NCBI RefSeq assembly: GCF_000332155.1
Contig: NZ_KB235904.1
Coordinates: 1,262,590-1,326,589 of the forward strand
DNA: 64,000 nt
Direction of reading: 5' to 3'
From: Kamptonema formosum PCC 6407
GTDB lineage: Bacteria > Cyanobacteriota > Cyanobacteriia > Cyanobacteriales > Microcoleaceae
The translations under genes were made by a program, and so were the position numbers. Below, piece after piece: positions 8,836 to 17,289 of this stretch. The notes beneath the pieces were generated by a model. The model made no database searches. It was not told the origin of the DNA and worked only from the letters and a program-made list of their open reading frames with translations. How positions within the stretch are numbered: the stretch's first letter is position 1; every line of letters begins with the position of its first letter.

Positions 8836-9214
8836 TGTTTGTTTACCGCAGATGAAAGCCGAAAGGCAAATTTTTTCGATGATTTGTGTTGATTAGGGTG
8901 ATTCTGCGGTTTTTGGCAATTGATTCGCAACTCCTCAGATTGCTTCGTGCCTCGCAACTGATGTAAAATAGGAGTTATTGCCACTTGTGCAATATATAGC
9001 AACTGCTTTTGTAGGTTAGGGCTACGATGCTCAGAACTAAGGACTAGGGAAAAAAGGGGAAAGAAAATAAAAGTAAGGGCTTCGCCGCAGCTCATTTTTT
9101 CCACCCTTGATTCTCTTCCTCTTCTTCCCTTCTTTCCTTCTTCCCCTAGCCCTGAGCATCGTAGCCCCTAGCTATATCAGGTCAAATCAACTAAGAAAAA
9201 AGCCACAGAGCGAA
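8836..9214. repeat. Spacer with 15-bp inverted repeat
   Basis: GGCTACGATGCTCAG at 9020-9034 is repeated exactly in inverse at 9152-9166. A further copy of the second orientation lies at 10373-10387. The bases between the arms are a pyrimidine-rich run. The reading frame from 9107 into the response regulator crosses this repeat and is not a credible N-terminus. A minus-strand frame at 8826-9104 is also judged spurious. Confidence 0.7.
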
Positions 9215-9919
9215 ATGGTAGCACAAATGTCAGCACGACTGTTATTAGTAGATGACGAGCCTGGATTGCGGGAAGCAGTACAAGCTTACTTGGAAGATAG
9301 CAACTTTAATGTTGACGTTGCCAGCAATGGGCGCGAGGGATGGGAACTACTGCAAAAAAATCCCCCTGATTTAGTAATTTCTGACATCATGATGCCCCAA
9401 GTTGACGGCTATCAATTTCTTTCGCAAATGCGCGAAGACCCTCGATTTAAGGCAATGCCAGTCGTGTTTTTGACCGCTAAAGGGATGACAACAGACCGCA
9501 TCCAAGGTTATCAGGCTGGTTGCGACGCTTATATTTCCAAACCTTTTGACCCTGATGAGCTCGTGGCAATTGTCACCAATTTGTTAGTACGGCGGGCCGC
9601 CGCCAAGGAGTCTGGCGAAAATACAGAAACTCCTGATATTACAGCTTTGGCGAATCAGATGGCGAGAATAGAGTCATTCTTGACAGGACGCTCTGCGATC
9701 GCGCAATCTCCATCACCAATTAAAATAGATTTAACTCCGCGAGAACAAAGCGTTTTAGATTTAGTCGCCCAAGGCTTAATGAATAAGGAAATAGCCCGTC
9801 GCCTAGAAACCAGCGTTCGCAATGTAGAAAAGTACGTTAGCCGCCTATTCACTAAAACTGGTACCAATAGCCGCACCGAGTTAGTCCGCTACGCTCTCGA
9901 ACATGGCTTAACTAAATAG
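9215..9919 (+). CDS. rre1: Response regulator with LuxR-type HTH, Rre1/Ycf29-like
   Basis: A 234-residue two-component transcription regulator. The receiver domain has the acidic pair D13-D14, phospho-acceptor D57 in VISDIMMPQVDGY, and the conserved Lys in ISKPFDP. The C-terminal LuxR/NarL-type HTH begins at about residue 170 (LTPREQSVLDLVAQGLMNKEIARRL). The N-terminal MVAQMSARLLLVDDEPGLREAV and the architecture resemble cyanobacterial Rre1 (slr1783), the plastid Ycf29 relative that works with Hik2/Hik34 in stress responses. The symbol rests on memory of that family, not on an alignment. The start at 9215 was chosen over 9107 because the earlier frame is repeat-derived. No histidine kinase is adjacent. 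Confidence 0.85.
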   Translation: MVAQMSARLLLVDDEPGLREAVQAYLEDSNFNVDVASNGREGWELLQKNPPDLVISDIMMPQVDGYQFLSQMREDPRFKAMPVVFLTAKGMTTDRIQGYQAGCDAYISKPFDPDELVAIVTNLLVRRAAAKESGENTETPDITALANQMARIESFLTGRSAIAQSPSPIKIDLTPREQSVLDLVAQGLMNKEIARRLETSVRNVEKYVSRLFTKTGTNSRTELVRYALEHGLTK

Positions 9920-10035
9920 GGGCTAGGGGCTAGGGGCTAGGGGCTAGGGGAAAAGAGGGGCTAGGGGCTAGGGGAAAAGAGGGGCTAGGGGCTAGGGAAG
10001 AAGGGGAGAAGGGGAGAAGGGGAAGAAGGGAGAAG
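9917..10035. repeat. GGGGCTA heptamer array
   Basis: Repeated GGGGCTA units start exactly at the stop codon of the response regulator and give way to GGGAGAAGG/GGAAGAA runs. The same GGGGCTA heptamer occurs at 38240-38275, 40709-40800 and, in inverse orientation, 10386-10396. Confidence 0.85.
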
Positions 10036-10183
10036 GAAGAGGGGAAAGAGAATAAAAGTAAGGGCTGCGGCGCGATCGCGCTTGCCGAAGGGTGCGACGA
10101 TTTAGAATGTCCTCATGGTCTTGGGGCTTGCAGTAACAGGCGATCGCACTTTTAAATCTATAGCACTTAAGCATTACTTACGT

Positions 10184-10233
10184 AACGCCGCCGTCTCGAC
10201 ATTATCCTTAAAGTCGAGACGGCGGTTGACGTT
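10184..10233. repeat. Hairpin repeat CCGCCGTCTCGAC
   Basis: CCGCCGTCTCGAC (10188-10200) and its exact inverse GTCGAGACGGCGG (10213-10225) flank a 12-base loop, and the outer AAC/GTT bases extend the pairing. A similar but different hairpin with CCGCAGTCTC arms lies at 28262-28317. No gene is near enough downstream to make a terminator likely. Confidence 0.7.
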
Positions 10234-10369
10234 AGTGATATAGCAACCGCTACAACGGTTAGGACACTCGCTCATGGCCCAAACTATTGACTTTCTTCCC
10301 CTCTTTCCCTTCTTTCTCTTCTTTCCCTTCTTCCTTCTTCCCCTTCTCCCCTTCTTCCCTTCTTCCCTA

Positions 10370-10430
10370 GCCCTGAGCATCGTAGCCCCTAGCCCCTCTT
10401 TTCCCCTAACCGCCCTGGCGGTTGCTATAA
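10370..10430. repeat. Third copy of the CTGAGCATCGTAGCC repeat plus GGCGGTTGCTATA hairpin
   Basis: CTGAGCATCGTAGCC at 10373-10387 is a third copy of the 9020/9152 repeat and is joined to inverse GGGGCTA units. It is followed by AACCGCCCTGGCGGTT (10408-10423), a small imperfect palindrome that runs into GCTATAA. Relatives of this last element occur at 10248-10263, 17113-17127 and 18543-18558, with a half copy near 27691. Confidence 0.65.
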
Positions 10431-10452
10431 GTACCAACACATTAAGAACTTT

Positions 10453-10517
10453 AGGACTTATGCAAAAACCCGGTTTCTTTGAAAAATCGTGACTCTCTAC
10501 GAGAAATATAGGACTTA
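10453..10517. mobile_element. Degenerate relic of the AGGACTTACGC MITE
   Basis: AGGACTTATGCA is followed by AAACCCGGTTTCTTTG and later by AGGACTTACCC. These are the terminal and inner motifs of the intact elements at 38321-38427 and 55702-55810, but here the second terminal repeat is in direct orientation and the middle is shortened. I read it as a decayed or rearranged copy. Confidence 0.5.
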
Positions 10518-10797
10518 CCCATTGTAAGGGTGTAGCAAGGCCTTGGGATTGCTTAGTTAATTGCTCAAACCCTTACTTTTATTGCATTTTACTTCTAACT
10601 CTTCACTTACAAGCTTTTTTCCATCTGATATAATAAATGTATTGACAGAAAAACACAGTCATGGTATATCACCGCCCATAATTAAAACTATTGTTCCAAT
10701 TCCCATAAAGCTTAGAGCAATAGTATTTTCCTGCCGTCCATCTTTTTCTACTTATAGCAATACATTACCTAGTGCTAGCAGTGTGCCAGCGTGAAAA

Positions 10798-10923
10798 CTG
10801 TTCCCTCTTAAATAGTAGGCAACTACTGGGTCAAAAAATGAAAAATTACCCTTGGTAACTTAAATAGTCCCATCATCTTACGGTTAAGCCTTGGTAGCTC
10901 TGTAGTAAGAAAGAGGGGAACAG
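10798..10923 (+). ncRNA. Candidate structured RNA of about 126 bases
   Basis: CTGTTCCCTCTT (10798-10809) can pair with AAGAGGGGAACAG (10911-10923), a 12-bp closing stem with one bulged G. Inside are AGTAG/CTACT around a GCAA loop, TTACC/GGTAA around CTT, and CTTAC/GTAAG closing a further arm, so the whole can fold as a multi-branched structure. It lies 167 bases before the small secreted-protein gene, so it could be a free RNA or part of that gene's leader. I do not match it to a named family. Strand is inferred from the neighbouring gene. Confidence 0.35.
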
Positions 10924-11090
10924 TCCGCTGTAAACTAGCGCTAAGCAACCTGTAAAGGTAGTGTCACAGATTAGGGTACATCTTCTACGAAATTCAATCA
11001 CCATCAATGAATAGAACAACTAATGAAATTAGCGCCGGACATAAATCCCAGAGCCGAACCCCATTACTCAGATTCAACAAGGAGAAAAAA

Positions 11091-11390
11091 ATGTCTCATG
11101 CGATCGCAAAAATAATATTTTTTAGTACAGTATTACCACTGTTACTAACAGTAAGCACCAGTCAAAGCTGGGCTACTATTACCAGCATAAAAATTGCAGA
11201 AAGCAACAATTTAACCACCGCAAATCTTGAACATCAATCCCCCTTATCAAATCGTAATCTAAAAATGAAAGTCGAACTTGCAGAGGTACTAGGCAGGGGC
11301 AAAGATAGACGCTTGCAGTCAGATTTGCTGTTAGTAGCAGCTAGGAATGAAAAGACAAGAGAGTGTCGGGTATCAGGACTATGTTCGTAA
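11091..11390 (+). CDS. Small secreted protein, unknown function
   Basis: The ATG at 11091 follows a clear AAGGAG ribosome binding site, whereas the in-frame ATG at 11007 has none, so the product is 99 residues. It begins with a signal peptide (hydrophobic core IIFFSTVLPLLLTV, likely cleavage after SWA). The mature part is short and charged (KVELAEVLGRGKDRRLQ) and ends in CRVSGLCS, with two cysteines that could form a small disulfide loop. I do not recognise the family. It precedes the giant nSTAND-WD40 gene on the same strand, with a repeat-filled 257-base gap. Confidence 0.6.
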   Translation: MSHAIAKIIFFSTVLPLLLTVSTSQSWATITSIKIAESNNLTTANLEHQSPLSNRNLKMKVELAEVLGRGKDRRLQSDLLLVAARNEKTRECRVSGLCS

Positions 11391-11466
11391 GTATTATACT
11401 TTGGGTGAATAAAATGACCGCAGATGGTAACTGTAGAATTGAAACCAGCGCACCATCAGGGTTTCA

Positions 11467-11573
11467 TTGTTATAGGCGCGGTTTTCACCGCCCAGTCTAA
11501 GAGGTCATAAAATTGAACCCGCGTAGGCGGGTTTTGTTTGTGTAGACGCGGTTTTAACCACCCAGTCTAAAAA
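11467..11573. repeat. Duplicated hairpin repeat between 11390 and 11648
   Basis: Two direct copies of a 30-base unit (roughly TAGGCGCGGTTTTCACCGCC with a trailing CAGTCTAA) lie at 11471-11501 and 11542-11572. Between them is a compact hairpin, ACCCGC GTA GGCGGGTTTT (11519-11535), which has terminator form on the plus strand. I know this repeat type from Microcoleus-like genomes, so it is probably a dispersed repeat that may also end transcription of the small secreted-protein gene. Confidence 0.6.
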
Positions 11574-11647
11574 ATTGCGATCGCATGATTTTTCACGCAT
11601 TAGTATTAGAATGCTAGGAATAGGCAAAAGGGGAAGGAATTCAAGGA

Positions 11648-14600
11648 ATGATTAACCCGCAGGCAGAAACAGACACAGCCCTAGAGAATAAACAGTCACT
11701 ACAAACTCTCTCCAGAACCCTCGCCATGTCTCAGGGGCAATTTTCCCTGATTTTAGTGCGCTGCAACTACGCCTCACTAAGAGAGCAAATAGTAGAACAA
11801 CTGCGTCAACAATATCCCGTCTCCCTGCGAGAACTCGTCCTCCCCGTCTCTGTCAAGACACTTTATACTACTATCGAAGCAGAACTGGGCGGCGAACACC
11901 CAGGGGCTTTAATGGTATTTGGTCTAGAAACAGTAAGCGATATTGACCAAGTGCTGACTTCAACTAATTATGTAAGAGAAGAGTTTCGCAATAATTTTCC
12001 TTTCCCTATAGCTTTATGGGTAACGGACAAAATATCAAAAAAGCTGATTCGTTTAGTTACAGATATCGAAAGTTGGACGACCACAATTGAATTTAGTCTC
12101 AGTCCTGATGAGTTGATCGATTTCTTAGGTAAAAGCGCCAGCCGTTTATTTTCTGCGGTCTTAGACGAGGGCGCTTGGCGATTAACCAATAACGCGATTT
12201 TAGGTGCGAGTTCTGCTTTAGAATTGGAGTCAGCTCGCCAAGATTTACAAAGTTATGGCATTAGTTTACACCCTGCTCTCGAAGCCAGTTTACACTTTAT
12301 TCTGGGGCGACAGGAATATGCTAGCAACTGCATTGATGCAGCCCTGGAACTTTATCAGCAAAGCTTGAATTTTTGGCAAAATGAATTTGTAAGAATGAAC
12401 GGTGAAGGAGAATTAGTGGTTTCATCCTTCCACCTTCCGCATTCCTCTTTATTAGAAGGTGTTTTACTGTTTCATATCGGATTATGCTATCACCGCCACG
12501 CGGAACAGAAACGCACTGGCAACGTCTCTTATTGGACAGAAGCTAAAAATCATCTCCAACGGTGTATTAATATTTTCGATCGTGCTGGGCGACAAGACTT
12601 AGTTGCTGAGTTTATTAATCAACTTGGTGAGGTATTACAGCATTTAGAAGATTGGGATAGTCTCTGGGATTTGGCGGTTAAATCTAGGAGATTGCATCAA
12701 GATATTGGGGAACCAGCACAAGTGAATTTAGCTCAAGATTATGGCTTTCTCGCTGCTGTTGCCCTAGAGCGGAAAGAATGGGAAAATGCCAAAGAATGGG
12801 CGGCAATTGCTCTAGAAATTTTGCCGGCAACAGTTGCGAAAGAAACGGAACACGAGACGCGGGTAAAATCTCAGTACAAAAGTTTGTACCTGTTAATTTT
12901 AGCAATGGCTGAGAATGAATTAGGTGAGAAAGCTCTGGCTATACACCACTTAGAAATTGCCTGCCGGGAAAGCTTGCCTGTTTACGATCCGCAATTATAT
13001 CTCCGGCTTTTAGAAATGCGGAGAGAATTATATTTTCAAGAGGGATACTATCTCGAAGCTTTCAAAATTAAGCAAGAATATCGCGCAATTGAACATACAT
13101 ATCGGTTCCGGGCATTTATTGGTGCTGGGAGATTACAGCCCCATCAAGAAGCTATTAATCCTGCAATGGAAACGACTGCACCTGCTGCAACCATTGCTGA
13201 TGAAATTACCGCTTCCGGCCGGGAAAGGGATCTCAATCGCTTGATAGAGCGGATGAGCAGTACTCAACACAAATTGACAGTTATTTACGGTCAATCGGGA
13301 GTGGGAAAAAGTTCGATTGTGAGAGCAGGATTAGTCCCTGCTCTTAAACAAAAAGCAATTGATTCTCGTAGTGTTTTATCATCGGTGCTGCAAGTTTACA
13401 ATGACTGGCGGCGGGAATTAAGGAAGCAGTTATCCATTGGGAAAAGCAAAATTACCGGGCAGCCAATTGAAGAATTTGCGCCGGAATTTGCCTCTAGTAA
13501 CGATTCGATATCTACTATAGATGCAGAGTATAAAACAGAGGAATCTAACTCTGATTCTAAGTTTGAATCTGTAGGAATAAATGGTGCTGCCATGCAGTCG
13601 GCACAGGAGGCAGCAGTAGACACTGCACAAATTATTGAATTACTGCGAAAGAATGCAGAGCAAAAGAATTTGCTCACAGTCTTGATTTTCGATCAGTTTG
13701 AAGAGTTTTTCTTTTTGTGGAAAGAGCCAGCAAAAAGACAGGAGTTTTTTGAATTTTTAAGGTTGTGCTTAAATATTCCCTTTGTAAAAGTCATCTTGTC
13801 AGTGCGGGAAGATTATTTACATTATTTGCTAGAGTTCAGTCGCCCCAAACATCCTATAAATGCGTTTGACAATGATATTATGGGGGACATTCTTAGTAAA
13901 GATATCCTCTTCTATTTAGGGAATTTTTCCCCAGCAGACGCTCGTGCTGTGATTAAAAAATTAACTGAACGCTCCCAGTTTTACTTAGAACCAGCGCTGA
14001 TTGATGAGTTAGTAAAACACTTAGCTCAAGATTCGGGAGAAGTGCGACCAATTGAGCTGCAAGTTGTAGGCGCACAACTACAAGAAGAGGAGATTACAAC
14101 ATTAGCTCAATATCAACAATTAGGTGCTAATCCCAAACAAAAATTAGTGGAGCAATTTTTAGAAGAAGTTGTTAAAGACTGTGGGCCAGAAAACGAGCGG
14201 GCAGTGCGGCGAGTTTTGTACTTGCTGACAGATGAAAATGATACTCGTCCCCTGAAAACTCGCGCCGAATTAGCGACAGATTTAGCAACACTTGAAGAAT
14301 CTGATAAATTAGATTTAGTTTTAGAGCTATTGGTAAAATCTGGGCTGGCATTTCGCTGGACTGAAGTACCAGTAGAGCTTTACCAGCTCATTCATGACTA
14401 TTTAGTTGCTTTCATCCGCCAACAGGAAGAATTGGATAGGCAGAGTGAATTTGCGGAGTTGCAAAAGCAAAATAAATTAAACCGAGATCAAATCGAGAAA
14501 TTCCGCCAAGAAAAAGAGTTAGCAGAAGCCAAAGAAAAACAGCGAGAAGCAGAAGAAAAACTTCAGAGAAATCAGAGAAAACAACAATTTTGGATAGGAT

Positions 14601-16738
14601 TTATTACTGTAGTTGCAGGTGCAATTGTTCTGGGCGCGTTTACTTTGTCTGCATCTATCCAAGCTGAACAAGCAAAGAAGGCTAAACAGGAAGCTGAAAT
14701 TGCTCGTATTGATGGGTTAATTTCGGGGTCGGAAGTTCTCTTACTCTCAAGTAAAAACGATCCGTTGGGGGTATTACTAGCTAGTGTCAAATTAGGCAAA
14801 GAATCTGAAAAAACTGAATTGTCAATCGCAACTAAAAATCAATTGGCAGAAAGACTCAGACAAGTTGTCTCTGGCTTACAAGAACGCAATAGTTTTGAGG
14901 GGCATGGTAAAGGTATCTCTGGGGTAAGTTTCAGTCCCGACGGTAATACAATCGCCTCTGCAAGTGCGGATTGTACTGTGAGAATTTGGAACAAAAATGG
15001 TCAAGTAATTGGTGTGCCTTTGCAACACAATGATAGTTTATTTGGGATAAGTTTTAGCCCAGATGGTACAACGATCGCGACTACATCTGCTGATAAAATT
15101 GCGAAATTGTGGCGGGTTAAAGATGGAGTTGCGATCGCAACTTTCAGGAGTCACGATGAACCTGTAACTAGCGTCAGTTTTAGTCCCGACGGTCAAACTA
15201 TTGCCACCGCTAGTTACGACAGAACAGTGAAACTCTGGACTAAAGGCGGTATTCTGCTAAGAACCTTAATAGGTCATAGAGATTGGGTGTTGGGGGTGAG
15301 TTTCAGTCCCGACGGGAAAACGATCGCCTCCGCTAGTAAAGACGGTACAGTGAAACTCTGGAACCTAGACGGTAAAGAACTCAGAACTCTCAAAGGACAT
15401 ACAAGTTGGGTTTACAGCGTCAGTTTCAGTCGCGATCGCAAAACAATTGCTACCGCTTCGGCAGACAACACGATCAAACTCTGGAACCTAGACGGTAAAG
15501 AACTTAGAACTCTCAAAGGACATAACGATCACGTTGTGAGTGTCAGTTTCAGCAACGACGGCGAAACGATCGCTTCCGGCAGTGCAGACGATACAATCAA
15601 AATTTGGAACGCCTACACTGGCGAATTACTGAACACTCTCAGAGGACATCAAGACGACGTGCGATCGGTAAGTTTCAACCGCGACGGTACAATCGCCTCT
15701 GGTAGTTACGACAAAACTATAAAAATCTGGCAGCCTGATAGCACTCCTTTAAGCAAAATTCTCGCCGGACATAGCGATTGGATTTATAGCATTAGTTTCA
15801 GTCCCGATGGCAAGATTATTGCTTCGGGAAGTGCCGACAAAACTGTAAAAATTTGGCGTACTGAGGGCAGTTTAGTAAAAACTGTTTTTAGCAATCAAGG
15901 TTCTGTTAGTGCCGTTAGTTTCTCGCCTAAAGGAGATATCTTCGCAACCGCAGGCGAAAACAAAACTGTCAAACTCTGGAACCTGGAAGGCAAGGAACTC
16001 AAAACCCTAAAAGGCCATGACGGAGAAGTTTTTAGTGTTAGTTTTAACCCGGAAGGGAGTGTAGTAGCAACTGCTAGCGATGATAAGACTGTTAAACTTT
16101 GGAACCGTGACGGTAAACTACTTAAAACCCTCAATCATCAAGAAAGTGTTAATAGCGTCAGTTTCAGTCCCAATGGCAAAATTATTGCTTCAGCAAGTGA
16201 AGATAAAACGGTAAAACTTTGGCGGTTTAACGGCAAGGATACGAGTTTGCTACAAACTCTCAAACACGCCGACAGTGTTAACAGCGTCAGCTTCAGTCCT
16301 CAAGGCGATATTATTGCCTCTGCCAGCAATGATAAAACTCTAAAACTTTGGAATCTTGACGGGAGATTGCGACAAACTCTTAATAGTAGCGATCGCGTTA
16401 TTGGTTCCAGCTTCAGCCCCGATGGAAAACTAATTGCCTTAGCGAATGCTGATAATACTATTACTTTGTGGCAATTTGTGGGAACGAATGCGACATTGCT
16501 TAAAACTATCCAGCACACGGCTAGAGTGATTAGTTTGGGTTTCAGTCCAAATAGTAAAATATTGGCTTTTGGAGGTCGAGATAAAACAGTAACTTTGTTA
16601 CCAGTGGATAATTTGAATCTAGGCAGCATTGTCGCTCGCGGCTGCGATTGGATGCAAGATTATTTGATGTACAATCCGATGGTTAGTAACAGCGATCGCA
16701 ATCTTTGTCAGACAAATAATATAGGATCGCAACCCTGA
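11648..16738 (+). CDS. nSTAND NTPase with C-terminal 14-repeat WD40 region, membrane-anchored
   Basis: A 1696-residue signal-transduction NTPase. The N-terminal about 500 residues hold an alpha/beta module and helical TPR-like repeats. The STAND NTPase has Walker A GQSGVGKSS (K554) and Walker B LIFDQFEEF (D682), followed by its helical extension. A charged coiled coil (about 935-978) leads into one membrane segment (about 982-1005). From about residue 1085 I count 14 WD repeats with SFSPDGxxIASAS and KLWN signatures, enough for two seven-bladed propellers, then a short tail with two cysteines. STAND proteins switch on NTP-driven assembly; many act in signalling, programmed cell death or anti-phage defence. 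Here the NTPase and WD parts lie on opposite sides of one membrane segment. The fusion with a response module is typical of multicellular cyanobacteria. The target is unknown. Confidence 0.9.
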   Translation: MINPQAETDTALENKQSLQTLSRTLAMSQGQFSLILVRCNYASLREQIVEQLRQQYPVSLRELVLPVSVKTLYTTIEAELGGEHPGALMVFGLETVSDIDQVLTSTNYVREEFRNNFPFPIALWVTDKISKKLIRLVTDIESWTTTIEFSLSPDELIDFLGKSASRLFSAVLDEGAWRLTNNAILGASSALELESARQDLQSYGISLHPALEASLHFILGRQEYASNCIDAALELYQQSLNFWQNEFVRMNGEGELVVSSFHLPHSSLLEGVLLFHIGLCYHRHAEQKRTGNVSYWTEAKNHLQRCINIFDRAGRQDLVAEFINQLGEVLQHLEDWDSLWDLAVKSRRLHQDIGEPAQVNLAQDYGFLAAVALERKEWENAKEWAAIALEILPATVAKETEHETRVKSQYKSLYLLILAMAENELGEKALAIHHLEIACRESLPVYDPQLYLRLLEMRRELYFQEGYYLEAFKIKQEYRAIEHTYRFRAFIGAGRLQPHQEAINPAMETTAPAATIADEITASGRERDLNRLIERMSSTQHKLTVIYGQSGVGKSSIVRAGLVPALKQKAIDSRSVLSSVLQVYNDWRRELRKQLSIGKSKITGQPIEEFAPEFASSNDSISTIDAEYKTEESNSDSKFESVGINGAAMQSAQEAAVDTAQIIELLRKNAEQKNLLTVLIFDQFEEFFFLWKEPAKRQEFFEFLRLCLNIPFVKVILSVREDYLHYLLEFSRPKHPINAFDNDIMGDILSKDILFYLGNFSPADARAVIKKLTERSQFYLEPALIDELVKHLAQDSGEVRPIELQVVGAQLQEEEITTLAQYQQLGANPKQKLVEQFLEEVVKDCGPENERAVRRVLYLLTDENDTRPLKTRAELATDLATLEESDKLDLVLELLVKSGLAFRWTEVPVELYQLIHDYLVAFIRQQEELDRQSEFAELQKQNKLNRDQIEKFRQEKELAEAKEKQREAEEKLQRNQRKQQFWIGFITVVAGAIVLGAFTLSASIQAEQAKKAKQEAEIARIDGLISGSEVLLLSSKNDPLGVLLASVKLGKESEKTELSIATKNQLAERLRQVVSGLQERNSFEGHGKGISGVSFSPDGNTIASASADCTVRIWNKNGQVIGVPLQHNDSLFGISFSPDGTTIATTSADKIAKLWRVKDGVAIATFRSHDEPVTSVSFSPDGQTIATASYDRTVKLWTKGGILLRTLIGHRDWVLGVSFSPDGKTIASASKDGTVKLWNLDGKELRTLKGHTSWVYSVSFSRDRKTIATASADNTIKLWNLDGKELRTLKGHNDHVVSVSFSNDGETIASGSADDTIKIWNAYTGELLNTLRGHQDDVRSVSFNRDGTIASGSYDKTIKIWQPDSTPLSKILAGHSDWIYSISFSPDGKIIASGSADKTVKIWRTEGSLVKTVFSNQGSVSAVSFSPKGDIFATAGENKTVKLWNLEGKELKTLKGHDGEVFSVSFNPEGSVVATASDDKTVKLWNRDGKLLKTLNHQESVNSVSFSPNGKIIASASEDKTVKLWRFNGKDTSLLQTLKHADSVNSVSFSPQGDIIASASNDKTLKLWNLDGRLRQTLNSSDRVIGSSFSPDGKLIALANADNTITLWQFVGTNATLLKTIQHTARVISLGFSPNSKILAFGGRDKTVTLLPVDNLNLGSIVARGCDWMQDYLMYNPMVSNSDRNLCQTNNIGSQP

Positions 16739-17289
16739 GATCGTTAAAAAATTTATCTACCAAATCCGATGATGGTAAACTACTTACGATCGAGGCTTCG
16801 GGTAGTTTGCGAGTTTAACTGAGGTTAATTTGTGAGTAGTAAGTAGAAGGAAGAAGGAAGAAAAATTTAGTTATCTAGGAGAGAAGGAAGAATGTTTATA
16901 CACTCAGCTTTTTAGCCATCCCGATCTTATGTTTATCCCTATTATGTCACTTTGGTCAGAGAAAAAGGCTTTCGCCTTGCGATCGCTCCTTTGAGCAATT
17001 AGGCTTTCGGGTTTTGGGGTCAGGTAAAGAATCTGACACCTTTTCGCAAAAAACTGGAGTAGTTTGATGGTTTACGAGATACCCGAAGAGGATTTATGGC
17101 GTTTTACGTCCTAAACGCCTTGGCCGTTGCTATGACTGGGTATTTCCTTGCTCCCCTAGTCCCTCCCGTCCCTAAGATTCGCTAAACATATTTCGCTATA
17201 TGTGGCAAAGTGTCTTAAGATTGTCCTAAGAATTGAACTCGTCTAAGACCCACTGCTTAGAAACTACAAATAATTTAGGAGGAACATCT
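16739..17289. other. Spacer upstream of fructose-bisphosphate aldolase
   Basis: The spacer contains GGAAGAA repeats at 16845-16862, an AACGCCTTGGCCGTTGCTATGA copy of the small hairpin family at 17113-17134, and the aldolase leader with a very strong AGGAGG ribosome binding site at 17278-17283. I see no gene in it. The frame that extends the aldolase upstream to 17233 overrides that binding site and is not used. Confidence 0.5.

Noticed and set aside
8826-9104. Minus-strand 92-residue frame
   Set aside because: Overlaps the aminotransferase end and the inverted repeat; composition is not protein-like.
9107-9214. N-terminal extension of the response regulator
   Set aside because: Encoded by a pyrimidine tract and an inverted repeat; the receiver domain starts normally after 9215.
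10561-10797. Possible decayed gene on the minus strand (IALSFMGIGTIVLIMGGDIP text) overlapping a plus-strand frame
   Set aside because: Contains stops and a frame break; too little is left to name a family. A search of a translated database with the minus-strand frames could revive it as a pseudogene.
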